This document shows positions 25,032 through 33,558 of a stretch of 64,000 nt of DNA, in pieces (position 1 is the first letter of the stretch; every line of letters starts with the position of its first letter). The stretch lies in contig NZ_AZRL01000012.1 in the NCBI RefSeq assembly GCF_002895525.1, positions 124,001 to 188,000 of the forward strand, in the 5' to 3' direction. The position numbers and the translations under genes are program-made. This DNA comes from Petrotoga olearia DSM 13574 (GTDB taxonomy: Bacteria; Thermotogota; Thermotogae; Petrotogales; Petrotogaceae). Below the pieces are notes generated by a model. It did no database searches. It saw only the letters and a list, made by a program, of their open reading frames with translations, and was not told where the DNA came from.

Positions 25032-26449
25032 TATTTAGTACCCCCTTTTTCCACCACAATTCCTTTCACGTACTTTTCAGGCTTCAAAAAGTGAGAAGTA
25101 CTTTCTAAAAGTAGCCTACTAACAACTAAGTTAGTAAACATCGCACCTAAAACACCTATTATGAGAGTTACTGAGAAGCCTCTAATACTTCCACTTGTTA
25201 AAAAGAATAAAACTAAACCAGCTAAAATAGTCGTTATATTGGCATCAAAAATAGTTGAAAAAACTTTATTAAATCCAAACTTTACTGCAGTTAAAGGGGG
25301 CCTTCCTATTCTAAGTTCCTCTTTTATTCTTTCGTATATAATAATGTTTCCATCAACTGTGGTACCGAAAGTTAAGATTATTCCAGCGATACCTGGTAGA
25401 GTTAATATTGCTCCTGTCCAACTTAAAACTCCCATTAACAAAAGCGAATTATATACTAAAGCAATATCAGCAATTATTCCCATCCATCTATAGACTATAA
25501 TCATGTAAATCATTACTATTATAAGCCCGATGATTCCAGCATTTATAATTGTGGTCACAATATCTCTTCCCAAAGTAGGGCCAAGCGTTCTTTCTTGAAA
25601 TTTAACCAAATCTACCGGTAAATTCCCTGACTTTATCAAAACAGCAATGTTTTGTGCTTCTTCCATACTCTCTATTCCGCTGATTTCAGCTCTTCCTTGC
25701 GATATCCTTTCTCTAACAACAGGCGCAATTATAACCTCTTCATCTAAAATAATCGCAATCCTTTGGTTTATTAAATTTGCGGTAGCCAATTCAAATTTTT
25801 GCCTTCCTTCATTATTGAAATTTAAATTAACTACGAATCCTGCTCCTTGACTATTAAGGGAAGCAACGGCATCAGTGACATCTAAACCGGTAATCTGAAA
25901 TGGAGAATCTCCAAATTCGAAAACATTTTTCACCCTATACCAAAGGTTAGGGTTATTACTATCTCTAACGTAACTATACATTTCTATTTGCTCACCATTT
26001 ATCTGTATAGTTCTATTTCTAGTAATTTGTGGAGTAGTTGTAGATTCCACAACTTCCAATACTTCAGCAAAGTACAGTTTACCTTTGCTACCTATAAGTT
26101 CTTCTGCCCTTTGAGTATCTGATATACCTGGAATCTCAACACGAACTCTGCTTTCTCCACCAGAAACAACTTCGGACACTATCGCCTCTGTGTAACCAGC
26201 GTTGTCCATTCTTCTCCTTAGAACTGTAATTACGTTACCTACAACATTAGAAGTATCTACTCCTTCAGGTACATCTAAACTATACTCTAACAGAACTCCA
26301 CCTTGAATATCCAGGCCTAAATTTATATTTGGAAAAAAACGGAATATACTTATATCATTCACATTATCAGACAAAGGTATAATTAACCCTAATAGCGCAA
26401 AAACAAAAACTATTATAGTAAATAGTATTCGTATCCTTCTATTCCTCAA
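25031..26449 (-). CDS. secD: Protein translocase subunit SecD
   Basis: Membrane protein of 472 residues, partner of SecF. The N-terminal span is followed by LGLDIQGGVLLEYSLD, the periplasmic P1 domain (residues about 60-280) and the C-terminal membrane half with TLPGIAGIILTFGTTVDGNI and IIYERIKEELR. The length suits the shorter SecD type. It follows yajC by 36 nt in a leftward yajC-secD-secF operon. Confidence 0.97.
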   Translation of the reverse strand: MRNRRIRILFTIIVFVFALLGLIIPLSDNVNDISIFRFFPNINLGLDIQGGVLLEYSLDVPEGVDTSNVVGNVITVLRRRMDNAGYTEAIVSEVVSGGESRVRVEIPGISDTQRAEELIGSKGKLYFAEVLEVVESTTTPQITRNRTIQINGEQIEMYSYVRDSNNPNLWYRVKNVFEFGDSPFQITGLDVTDAVASLNSQGAGFVVNLNFNNEGRQKFELATANLINQRIAIILDEEVIIAPVVRERISQGRAEISGIESMEEAQNIAVLIKSGNLPVDLVKFQERTLGPTLGRDIVTTIINAGIIGLIIVMIYMIIVYRWMGIIADIALVYNSLLLMGVLSWTGAILTLPGIAGIILTFGTTVDGNIIIYERIKEELRIGRPPLTAVKFGFNKVFSTIFDANITTILAGLVLFFLTSGSIRGFSVTLIIGVLGAMFTNLVVSRLLLESTSHFLKPEKYVKGIVVEKGGTK

Positions 26450-26485
26450 CTATTTCACCCCCTGAACAAAGTCAAAGTTAAAAAA

Positions 26486-26905
26486 CTATTTTTTATCTTC
26501 AGTTTCGGCTTCGGTTTCGGTTTCTTCTGGTGTCGCTTCAGGTCTATCGCTTTTAGAAAGAACTCCCGCAACAGCATTCTTCGTTATATCGATCTCTGTT
26601 TTATCTGCTGTTGAAATTCGGATTCTCTCGTTAGTTATCGATATTATCTTTCCTATGATTCCTGATGATGTAACTATTTTATCGCCTTTTTTCAAAGCAG
26701 AAAGCATTTCCTTATGCCTTTTTTCTTGTCGCCTTTGTGGGAGAAACAACATAACCCACATTAAGATTATGATTATTAAAAAGAACAACAATCCACCGAA
26801 TCCTCCACCGCCTGTCGGAGCTGTTTGTGCCTGTTGGACCGTGTTACCAGCATCCGCAGCACCTGCTGGACCAAAATTTATAAAATCAAATACTGTTTCT
26901 AACAT
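26486..26905 (-). CDS. yajC: Preprotein translocase subunit YajC
   Basis: Protein of 139 residues with one membrane span (GLLFFLIIIILMWVMLFLP), QRRQEKRHKEML directly after it and the KKGDKIVTSSGIIGKI core typical of YajC. It has a Gly/Ala/Pro/Thr-rich N-terminal extension of about 35 residues and an acidic tail of alternating Thr/Glu (EATPEETETEAETEDKK), both longer than in enteric YajC. First gene of the yajC-secDF operon, with GGAGGTG before ATG. Confidence 0.93.
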   Translation of the reverse strand: MLETVFDFINFGPAGAADAGNTVQQAQTAPTGGGGFGGLLFFLIIIILMWVMLFLPQRRQEKRHKEMLSALKKGDKIVTSSGIIGKIISITNERIRISTADKTEIDITKNAVAGVLSKSDRPEATPEETETEAETEDKK

Positions 26906-27061
26906 AGATACACCTCCAAAATTATTATTTCCTTAATTAGTTGCAATTTTGAGTCTTAAAAAATTTTATCACTGCTAGAATTTTGATATAACACAAATCA
27001 TTACAAAAAATGTTTACTCTTTAGATTGTATCATATTTTTCTTTTATGGTCAATGAATCGC

Positions 27062-27123
27062 ATTAGATCATATTAGATGTCCGTGAAAAAGATTGGTTAG
27101 ATCATAATTCGATGTCTTTGAAA
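27062..27123 (+). repeat. IS left end, two tandem motif copies
   Basis: Outer copy 27062-27088 and inner copy 27095-27123 share TTAGATCATA, then GATGTC and TGAAA at the same spacing. Probably two transposase-binding sites, with the transposase promoter between or after them. Confidence 0.7.
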
Positions 27124-27167
27124 TGATATCATATCCTTGACTCTTTTTGAAAGGAGACAAGGGAAAA

Positions 27168-28361
27168 ATGGAGGCATTCGATATGGAACTAACCAAAAGG
27201 TTGATAGAAAAATATTTGAAATCAAGTAAAAAAGAGAAGTCAGAGATTATTTCAAAGTATTGTGAGTTAACAAAAGTAAAAAGAGCTACAGCTGTAAAAA
27301 GGTTTGAAAGATATAAGAAGAGATATCTGTTTCAAGAAAGAGACACTCAAAAGAATTCAAAAAAGAGAAGAGGACCAAAGAAGAAGTATGAATCTATTCA
27401 TGAAGTAATTTTGTGGAAATGTTGGGGATTATCTGGATGTATTTGTGCTGAAAAACTTCATCCAATGTTGGAAGTATACATCGAGGAATTGAAAAAGAAT
27501 AACAGATTTTCATTGTATGAACTTTCAAAGACAGAAGAAGCAAAGAAGGTATCCTTAGGTACATTGAAAAGAATGGTAAGTAGATTTCCTAAGGTATCCA
27601 CAAAGAAGCATAAAGGTAATGCGTTCATATATCAAAAGGTACCAATTTCAGCAAACTTTGGAAGATATGCCTTTGAAGAGGTAGGATATGTTGAAGTTGA
27701 TTTCGTAGAACATAATGGAGGATCTAGTGCAGGGCCCTTTGCTGTGACAGCTGTATATACGGATCTTTATTCACAATGGATATCAAGAGCAGCAGGGCTT
27801 GGTAAAAATCAAAGGAGCGTTGAGAAGATGGATCTTCTTGCTCATACGAAGCTGCCTGTTGATGTCTTACATTATCATCCTGATAACGATAAAACTATAC
27901 TTAAAGTACTTTTTGAAAAGGTAAAAGGGAATAACAAAGTTAATCTTTCAAGGAGTAGGCCTTACAAGAAAAACGATAACGCTCATGTGGAACAAAAAAA
28001 CGGGGATAAGGTAAGAAAATTGGTGGGGTATTTCAGGTATGAGAGTGAAGAAGAGGTAAGTCTGCTCAACGAGATTTACAGCAAAGCAGACTTACTAGAT
28101 AACTTCTTCATACCCAACTTTAAACTAAAAAACAAAGTAAAGAACGACAAGGGTAAAACAGTAAAAAAAGAATATGAGAAACCTAAAACTCCATACCAAA
28201 GGTTGCTTGAAAGCAACACTGTTAGCGAAAAAACTAAATCTCAACTAAAGAAAACATACGAAACCTTAAACATGGTAAAATTAAGAGAAGAAATAAATAT
28301 TCTTGTGGATAAATTATACAACATTCAACTAACAAAAAGCAAATCAAGTTCAAAGACATAA
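27168..28361 (+). CDS. Transposase with integrase (rve) catalytic core
   Basis: Protein of 397 residues. The N-terminal part is helical and basic, with a helix-turn-helix feel (CELTKVKRATAVKRFERYKKR). The catalytic core has VEVDFVEHNGG (first Asp), HYHPDNDKT (second Asp) and NDNAHVEQKNGDKVRKLVGY (Glu), a D,D,E triad of the retroviral-integrase/IS481-like kind. ATG 27168 follows AAAGGAG at 11 nt. ATG 27183 with GGAGG is an alternative, and a TTG at 27147 precedes the ribosome site. The frame is intact, so the element may be active. The exact IS family is not settled. Confidence 0.88.
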   Translation: MEAFDMELTKRLIEKYLKSSKKEKSEIISKYCELTKVKRATAVKRFERYKKRYLFQERDTQKNSKKRRGPKKKYESIHEVILWKCWGLSGCICAEKLHPMLEVYIEELKKNNRFSLYELSKTEEAKKVSLGTLKRMVSRFPKVSTKKHKGNAFIYQKVPISANFGRYAFEEVGYVEVDFVEHNGGSSAGPFAVTAVYTDLYSQWISRAAGLGKNQRSVEKMDLLAHTKLPVDVLHYHPDNDKTILKVLFEKVKGNNKVNLSRSRPYKKNDNAHVEQKNGDKVRKLVGYFRYESEEEVSLLNEIYSKADLLDNFFIPNFKLKNKVKNDKGKTVKKEYEKPKTPYQRLLESNTVSEKTKSQLKKTYETLNMVKLREEINILVDKLYNIQLTKSKSSSKT

Positions 28362-28412
28362 TTACTATCTAACCAATACCCTATTTCGATGACACTTAAT
28401 TATGATCTAACA
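28349..28412 (-). repeat. IS right end, two tandem motif copies
   Basis: On the minus strand, the outer copy is 28412-28384 (TGTTAGATCATAATT start) and the inner copy 28375-28349 (TGGTTAGATAGTAATT start). The inner copy overlaps the last codons and stop of the transposase gene. Confidence 0.7.
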
Positions 28413-28539
28413 CGGAATTCTTTACAGCCTATTAGTCAAATAATTTTTGATTATGTAATATTTCTTATATTTTGTGTTATTATATATATGGTCATAGATT
28501 TTTCGTTATGGTTTAAAAATTGCATTAGGGGGGGTTTAG

Positions 28540-29142
28540 ATGGATGAACCCGTATACGCAAAAATTTTGGACGGAGACATAATCTTTTATTTTTCAAAGG
28601 GAAACACACAAAAAGATCTTTTCGAATATTTTAAAAAAGAACTCGTTAAGATGAAAAGTTTTTTTAACGTTGGAGATAGTTTTTACGTATATTTCGAAGA
28701 TGGTTCTCAGCATAATTTATTAAATAGAATCGTAAAATTCGCCAATAGTCTCCAATTAAACGTTGCAGGAGCGTATTTTGGCAAGCTTCCCGAAGGAAAA
28801 GTTGGAAACAAAGAGTTAAACCTTTCCAGTACCCAAATTTATAGAAAACATTTAAGATCCGGTCAAGTAGTACAAAATCCTGGTGATATTATAGTCTTTG
28901 GAAATGTAAACCAAGGTGCAGAAGTTAACGCAGGTGGAAGTATTATAATATTTGGCAAGGTATTTGGAACTTTAAGAGCTGGAATAACCAACAAAAAAAA
29001 CGCTTTTATTATTGCCTACGAATTAAATTCACCATTAGTAGAAATCGCAGGTATCCCTTTTTTCAACCACGAATGGCCAAAGTCTCCCGTTTCTATTAGA
29101 ATAGTAGAAAATAAAGCATTAGTTGAACCTGTTGAATTGTGA
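28540..29142 (+). CDS. minC: Septum site-determining protein MinC
   Basis: Division inhibitor of 200 residues that blocks FtsZ assembly away from mid-cell. The C-terminal beta-helix domain is clear: HLRSGQVVQNPGDIIVFGNV, then NQGAEVNAGGSIIIFGKVFG and LRAGI at about residues 107-153. The N-terminal domain (residues 1-95) is short and less conserved, as usual. It stands alone downstream of the IS with no minD beside it; minD must be elsewhere. The start ATG follows GGGGGG. Confidence 0.93.
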   Translation: MDEPVYAKILDGDIIFYFSKGNTQKDLFEYFKKELVKMKSFFNVGDSFYVYFEDGSQHNLLNRIVKFANSLQLNVAGAYFGKLPEGKVGNKELNLSSTQIYRKHLRSGQVVQNPGDIIVFGNVNQGAEVNAGGSIIIFGKVFGTLRAGITNKKNAFIIAYELNSPLVEIAGIPFFNHEWPKSPVSIRIVENKALVEPVEL

Positions 29143-29244
29143 TAAGATTTTTCTTATTTGTCTTCACAAAGCTTCATTGACACTGAGTCCTCCTCGACAT
29201 TGTGGGGGGTATAGAATATATGATAACCAAAAAGGAGGTTTCGA

Positions 29245-30285
29245 ATGGATACTTCTACTTTACTAAAAAATTTATCCAATACCTTTGCAGTGTCTTCTTT
29301 TGAAAATTGCACCTTCCCTTTGATTGAAAAAGAATTAAAAAACATTTCACCAGATGTAAAATCAGAAAAAGTAGGAATAGGTAATTTAACAGCATCTTAC
29401 GGCAATGGAAATCCCAAAATTGCCTTTTTTGCACACGTGGATGAAATTGGAATAGTTATATCAAAAATAATCGATGAACATTTCGCTCGCATTTCTCCTG
29501 TTGGCGGAGTCGACCCAAGAACTTTGGTAGGAAAAAGGGTTCTTTTTAAAACAAATGACTTGGAAAAAATCGGCATAGTTGGGTTTTTAGCCCCCCACCT
29601 TCAAAAAAAGGAAGATAGGGAAAAATCTCCGTCATTTGATGAGCTTTTCGTCGATTTTTCCATTTCAGAGGGAACAAGCGATATCAACGTTGGAGATATG
29701 GGCGTTATACAAGTTCAGGCTGTTGACCTTGAAAACGGAAAGATATCAAATAAGTCTTTAGACAACAAAGTTGGTGCATCGGTATTAATTAAGTCGTTAG
29801 AGTACCTACAAAATCTCAAATTCGAAGGACAATTGATTTTATCTTTTAACAAAGGTGAAGAAGTAGGATTAGTTGGAGCACAAGGAAGCACCCATCATCT
29901 AAAACCTGACTTTGCAATTGTAGTTGATGTAACTTTTGGCGAAAAACTACCGGAAAATATAGAGTCTATCAAACTAGGAGAAGGACCAGTTATAGGTGTA
30001 GGTACTACAGTTACCAGGAGTGTTTTCGAAGAACTAACAAAAACCGCTAAAAATAACAATATCAAATACCAAATAGAAACTTTTACTAGAGGGAGCGGCA
30101 CCGAGGCAGATGTAGTACAAATATCATCTACCGGAATAAAAACAGGTGTTGTTTCAGTCCCGATCCTTAACATGCATTCTCCCAACGAAGTTGTAGATGT
30201 AAAAGATGTGGAAGAAAGCGCAAAATTATTATCTCTCTTCGCTTTAAATACTAGTTTAAATTGGAAAGGGCGTAGAAAATTATGA
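29245..30285 (+). CDS. M42-family aminopeptidase (TET/glutamyl-aminopeptidase type), copy 1
   Basis: Cytoplasmic metallo-aminopeptidase of 346 residues, of the family that forms dodecameric TET shells. Metal-site motifs are AHVDEIG (residues about 63-69), SLDNKVGAS (second Asp), NKGEEVGLVGA (Glu pair), VVDV and MHSPNE. The first two copies show the usual HMDE variant changed to HVDE here. AAAGGAGGT precedes ATG. It overlaps the next M42 gene by 4 nt, and the three copies and mgsA look co-transcribed. Confidence 0.93.
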   Translation: MDTSTLLKNLSNTFAVSSFENCTFPLIEKELKNISPDVKSEKVGIGNLTASYGNGNPKIAFFAHVDEIGIVISKIIDEHFARISPVGGVDPRTLVGKRVLFKTNDLEKIGIVGFLAPHLQKKEDREKSPSFDELFVDFSISEGTSDINVGDMGVIQVQAVDLENGKISNKSLDNKVGASVLIKSLEYLQNLKFEGQLILSFNKGEEVGLVGAQGSTHHLKPDFAIVVDVTFGEKLPENIESIKLGEGPVIGVGTTVTRSVFEELTKTAKNNNIKYQIETFTRGSGTEADVVQISSTGIKTGVVSVPILNMHSPNEVVDVKDVEESAKLLSLFALNTSLNWKGRRKL

Positions 30286-31304
30286 GGAAGTATTTAAAAG
30301 ATTTAACCAATATTCCTGGAATATCTTCAAGAGAAGAAAAAATAAGACAGTACATAAAATCAAAAGTCGCTAACAAGACAGATGAAATCACTGAAGATAT
30401 CATGGGAAATCTATTATGTTTAATTAAAGGTAAAGATTCTTCCAAGAAATTAATGCTGGACGCCCACATGGATGAAGTTGGCTTTATGATTACCAAAATA
30501 AATGAAGATGGTACCTTTGGCATATCTCCCGTTGGAGGTGTTGACCCAAGGGTAGTAAAAAGTCAGAGATTAAAAATCGAAGAAAAAATATCTGCTGTTG
30601 TCAATTCTACACCTATTCACTTAGAAAAAGAAACAGACAAAGTTGAACAGTATGAAAGTATAAAGGTCTACGCCGGATTTTCTAACAAAGAGGAAGCTTC
30701 TAAAAAGGTCAATTTGGGTGATATGGTTACATTTGATACTACTTATTATGAGGGAAATAACTATGCTGTGGCCAAAGCCTTCGATGATAGAGTTGGATGT
30801 TCAATTATGATGGATATAATAGACTATTTTTTTGAAAACGGCGAGAAACCCCTTTACGATACATACTTCAATTTCGCTACTCAAGAAGAAACCGGGTTGA
30901 GAGGTACAGGAACTGCAGCTTCAAAAATACAACCAAATTTCGCCATTGTATTAGAAGGTACAACAGCAGGTGACAACCCTGAAAATCCACCTGATAAATG
31001 GGCAACCCATATTGGAAATGGACCTGTCTTAACATTCATGCATAGCGGTTTAGTCCTTAACAAGGAGATCTTTGAAAAGATCGTAGATACTGCAAAGAAA
31101 TTAGAGATTAAATTCCAATATAAAATGCGAACAGCAGGTGGAACTGATGCCGCTAGGCTTGCAAAGACCCTTTATGGAATTCCTTCTGGGGTAATATCTG
31201 TGCCGTGCAGATACATACATTCTCCACAATCTATTATTAATTTGCAAGATTACGAACTTACTTACCAATTAGTAAAACAATTAGTTGTTAACACACCATT
31301 TTAA
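30282..31304 (+). CDS. M42-family aminopeptidase, copy 2
   Basis: 340 residues, with LDAHMDEVGFMI, AKAFDDRVGCSI, ATQEETGLRGTG, LEGTTAGD and RYIHSPQS giving the full set of metal ligands and the catalytic Glu. Start ATG lies inside the end of copy 1. It differs from its neighbours in the LEGTTAGDNPENPPDK loop, so side-chain specificity may differ. Confidence 0.93.
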   Translation: MRKYLKDLTNIPGISSREEKIRQYIKSKVANKTDEITEDIMGNLLCLIKGKDSSKKLMLDAHMDEVGFMITKINEDGTFGISPVGGVDPRVVKSQRLKIEEKISAVVNSTPIHLEKETDKVEQYESIKVYAGFSNKEEASKKVNLGDMVTFDTTYYEGNNYAVAKAFDDRVGCSIMMDIIDYFFENGEKPLYDTYFNFATQEETGLRGTGTAASKIQPNFAIVLEGTTAGDNPENPPDKWATHIGNGPVLTFMHSGLVLNKEIFEKIVDTAKKLEIKFQYKMRTAGGTDAARLAKTLYGIPSGVISVPCRYIHSPQSIINLQDYELTYQLVKQLVVNTPF

Positions 31305-31322
31305 AGAGAGGTGGCAAAAAAA

Positions 31323-32327
31323 TTGAAAGAGCTAATAAAAAATATCACTGAGCTTTATGGACCAAGTGGAAGAGAAGACCAAGTGAGAGATTTTATAAAA
31401 GAACAGATTAAAGATTATGTAGATGATATTAAAACGGACAAGTTAGGAAATCTTATTGCCACAAAAAAAGGTATTTCTGGAAAAACTATATTATTTGACG
31501 CCCACATGGATGAAATAGGGGTTGTTGTTACTCACATTTTAGACAAAGGATTTCTAAAAATAGAACAAGTTGGGGGCCAAAACCCTGTAAATTTAATTGG
31601 TTCCAGGTTGATTTTTAATGGAAGAATAGGGGTTGTGGGAGTTGAGGGAGAAAGCGAAAAAGAATTAAAAGATAATTACAAGAACTTATCTTTAGACAAC
31701 ATATTTGTTGATATAGGTGTATCCTCAAAAGAAGAAGCAGAAAAAATTGCTCCTATAGGAACTTTTGGAACTTTCGCCGAAGGTTTTGTGGATTATGGTA
31801 ATTATTGTTTGTCAAAAGCGATGGATGACAGGATAGGATGCGCCATTTTAATAGAAAGTATAAGAAATATGAGAGATAATCAACACACTGTTTTATTCGC
31901 TTTTACAGTCCAAGAAGAAGTAGGTTTAGTCGGTTCTTTTGTTTCCTCTTATAATTACCACGTAGACAGAGCAATAGCTGTTGATGTCACGGATTCATTG
32001 GATACTCCAAAGGCTCTTAAAAGAATGAGCATGGCCTTGGGAAAAGGACCTTGTATTAAAATAAAAGATAATCTTTCTGTTAGCGATAGAGAAGTTGTAG
32101 AGTGGATAAAAAATGCTGCTTCTGCAAACGCCATCCCTTATCAATTTGAGGTATTAACCTTTGGAGGAACAAGTGCTGCAGGATATCAAAGAACTAAATC
32201 CGGGATTCCAAGTTGCACTATTTCTATTCCTACCAGGTATATACATTCACCTCACGAGATGTTATCTTTTAGCGATGTTGAAAACGCAGTGAAATTGTTA
32301 AACACACTCAGTAAAACTAATTTTTAG
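31323..32327 (+). CDS. M42-family aminopeptidase, copy 3
   Basis: 334 residues from TTG 31323, chosen because GAGAGGTGG lies just upstream; the GTG at 31311 is part of that ribosome site. Motifs: FDAHMDEIGVVV, SKAMDDRIGCAI, TVQEEVGLVGS, AVDVTDSLD and RYIHSPHE. All ligands are present. Three distinct paralogues in a row could form mixed TET complexes or divide substrate classes for peptide use. Confidence 0.92.
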   Translation: MKELIKNITELYGPSGREDQVRDFIKEQIKDYVDDIKTDKLGNLIATKKGISGKTILFDAHMDEIGVVVTHILDKGFLKIEQVGGQNPVNLIGSRLIFNGRIGVVGVEGESEKELKDNYKNLSLDNIFVDIGVSSKEEAEKIAPIGTFGTFAEGFVDYGNYCLSKAMDDRIGCAILIESIRNMRDNQHTVLFAFTVQEEVGLVGSFVSSYNYHVDRAIAVDVTDSLDTPKALKRMSMALGKGPCIKIKDNLSVSDREVVEWIKNAASANAIPYQFEVLTFGGTSAAGYQRTKSGIPSCTISIPTRYIHSPHEMLSFSDVENAVKLLNTLSKTNF

Positions 32328-32359
32328 AAAATTATCTTTCACACTTGAGGAGGAAGATT

Positions 32360-32740
32360 ATGGTCAATGTAGCGTTAATAGCCCACGATAAAAAGAAATT
32401 AGACCTTGCACTCTTTGCTAAAGAATGGAAGGATGTATTTAAAAATTGCAAACTTTATGCTACAAAAACCACGGGAAAGATTTTAAAAGAAAAGGTTGGT
32501 TTAGAGATACAAACTTTTGAATCCGGACCATTGGGAGGAGACTTACAAATAGGTGCACTTGCTGTTAGTGGAAAAATTGATTTTGTCATCTTTTTGAGGG
32601 ATCCATTGACAGCCCAGCCACACGAACCTGATGTATCTGCAGTTTTAAGGATTTGCGATGTACACAACATTCCTCTTGCTACTAATTTAGCAACCGCTGA
32701 AGCGATAGTTCTAGAAATTCAAAAAAAACTTAATAATTAA
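32360..32740 (+). CDS. mgsA: Methylglyoxal synthase
   Basis: Converts dihydroxyacetone phosphate to methylglyoxal and phosphate. The 126-residue protein matches the family throughout: VALIAHDKKK, ATKTTGKIL, SGPLGGDLQIGALA with the catalytic Asp, FLRDPLTAQPHEPDVSAVLR and IPLATNLATAEAI. ATG follows GGAGGA; an earlier TTG overlaps that site. The last bases overlap the stop of the convergent SecB-like gene, so no terminator separates them. Confidence 0.95.
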   Translation: MVNVALIAHDKKKLDLALFAKEWKDVFKNCKLYATKTTGKILKEKVGLEIQTFESGPLGGDLQIGALAVSGKIDFVIFLRDPLTAQPHEPDVSAVLRICDVHNIPLATNLATAEAIVLEIQKKLNN

Positions 32741-33186
32741 AGTTTATTATCTTGACTATTAATTTGATGATTGCCTGTACTTAATGGCAGAACAATATTT
32801 GGTAATGCAGCTTTCATTAAAATTTCGTTCAAATATATTCTAAGATAGGGCCAAAGTACACCATCTACAAAATTTTTAAGAAAATAATTTTCGGCCCTTT
32901 TGTTTTTTGAAAAACTTCCAAAATCTATACCCGTTTCGAAAATCTCTCTGAAGGTCACAACATAATATGCTATTCTCTTTTTTTCCCCTTCTAAAAAGAT
33001 CCTGTAAGTAACAATTAAATTTAAGTCTCTGTTTTTTTGTTCATACACATATCCTCTTTCGATAGATATTTCCGAAATTTTTTCAACTACTTCTTTACTT
33101 GTTCTCTCGAAAAATACACTTTCCAAAAAAATATCCTTTAAAATTATATCTTTCAATAAACTTATTTTTTTATCAGTTTTTTTCAT
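32737..33186 (-). CDS. SecB-like chaperone
   Basis: Protein of 149 residues with a SecB fold signature: LKDIFLESVFFE at residues 17-27, alternating strands (DLNLIVTYRIFLEGEKKRIAYYVVTFREIFETGI) and FVDGVLWPYLRIYLNEILMKAALPN then IVLPLS near the C-terminus. SecB-like proteins outside Proteobacteria often serve toxin-antitoxin-chaperone (TAC) modules, where they protect a HigA-type antitoxin. The HTH gene 54 nt upstream fits that, but no toxin gene is present. ATG 33186 is chosen because GGGAGGAG lies just upstream. Alternatives are a general export chaperone or an orphan holdase. Confidence 0.7.
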   Translation of the reverse strand: MKKTDKKISLLKDIILKDIFLESVFFERTSKEVVEKISEISIERGYVYEQKNRDLNLIVTYRIFLEGEKKRIAYYVVTFREIFETGIDFGSFSKNKRAENYFLKNFVDGVLWPYLRIYLNEILMKAALPNIVLPLSTGNHQINSQDNKL

Positions 33187-33240
33187 AAAAACTCCTCCCA
33201 AAGTTTATGAATTTTTTGTCATTAGTAGCTTTATTTCTTT

Positions 33241-33558
33241 TTATAATTTTAAGTGAAATATTGTTTCAAAATTATCATTTTTAGAAACGTCATCGCTATT
33301 TATCTCTTTATCATCTCTAGGCTCAAAATATAATTTGATACTCCCTCCCAACACTTCTGTCAATCTTTGCAAAAACAAATATGTTGGATTGTAATTTCCT
33401 TTTTCAAATTTAGAAATTATCGCCTGGGTCGTTCCCATTCGCTCAGCTAAATTTTTTTGTGTAATTCCCATTTGTAATCTTCTTTTTTTAATCTCATATA
33501 CTAATTCTAACAAAGCCTTTTTATCGATAGCTCCCCATTTCTTTTCATTTTCATTCAA
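33241..33558 (-). CDS. HigA-like antitoxin / XRE-type regulator with C-terminal tail
   Basis: Protein of 105 residues from TTG 33558, which follows a perfect GGAGGTGA; the frame continues upstream without a better start. A helix-turn-helix of the Cro/C1 type spans about residues 20-75 (MGITQKNLAERMGTTQAIISKFEKG), and LGGSIKLYFEP is typical of HigA antitoxins. Residues 81-105 are an extra acidic, then hydrophobic tail (NFETIFHLKL) that resembles in kind the chaperone-addiction region of TAC antitoxins. It is co-oriented with the SecB-like gene downstream. No toxin gene is seen on either side. Confidence 0.75.
   Translation of the reverse strand: MNENEKKWGAIDKKALLELVYEIKKRRLQMGITQKNLAERMGTTQAIISKFEKGNYNPTYLFLQRLTEVLGGSIKLYFEPRDDKEINSDDVSKNDNFETIFHLKL

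Larger units (their letters stand above)
27061..28412 (+). mobile_element. Insertion sequence with DDE transposase and duplicated end sites
   Basis: Bounded by imperfect inverted ends: TTAGATCATA at 27063-27072 and its complement TATGATCTAA at 28401-28410. Each end has two copies of a ~28-bp motif (TTAGATCATAATT..GTC...GAAA type). They lie at 27062-27088 and 27095-27123 on the left, and at 28349-28375 and 28384-28412 on the right, inverted. No target duplication is visible. One transposase gene fills it. It sits between yajC and minC without interrupting a recognisable gene. Confidence 0.8.

Noticed and set aside
25161-25493. 110-codon plus-strand frame inside secD
   Set aside because: Complementary to strongly conserved secD sequence, with no ribosome site. 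A shadow frame.
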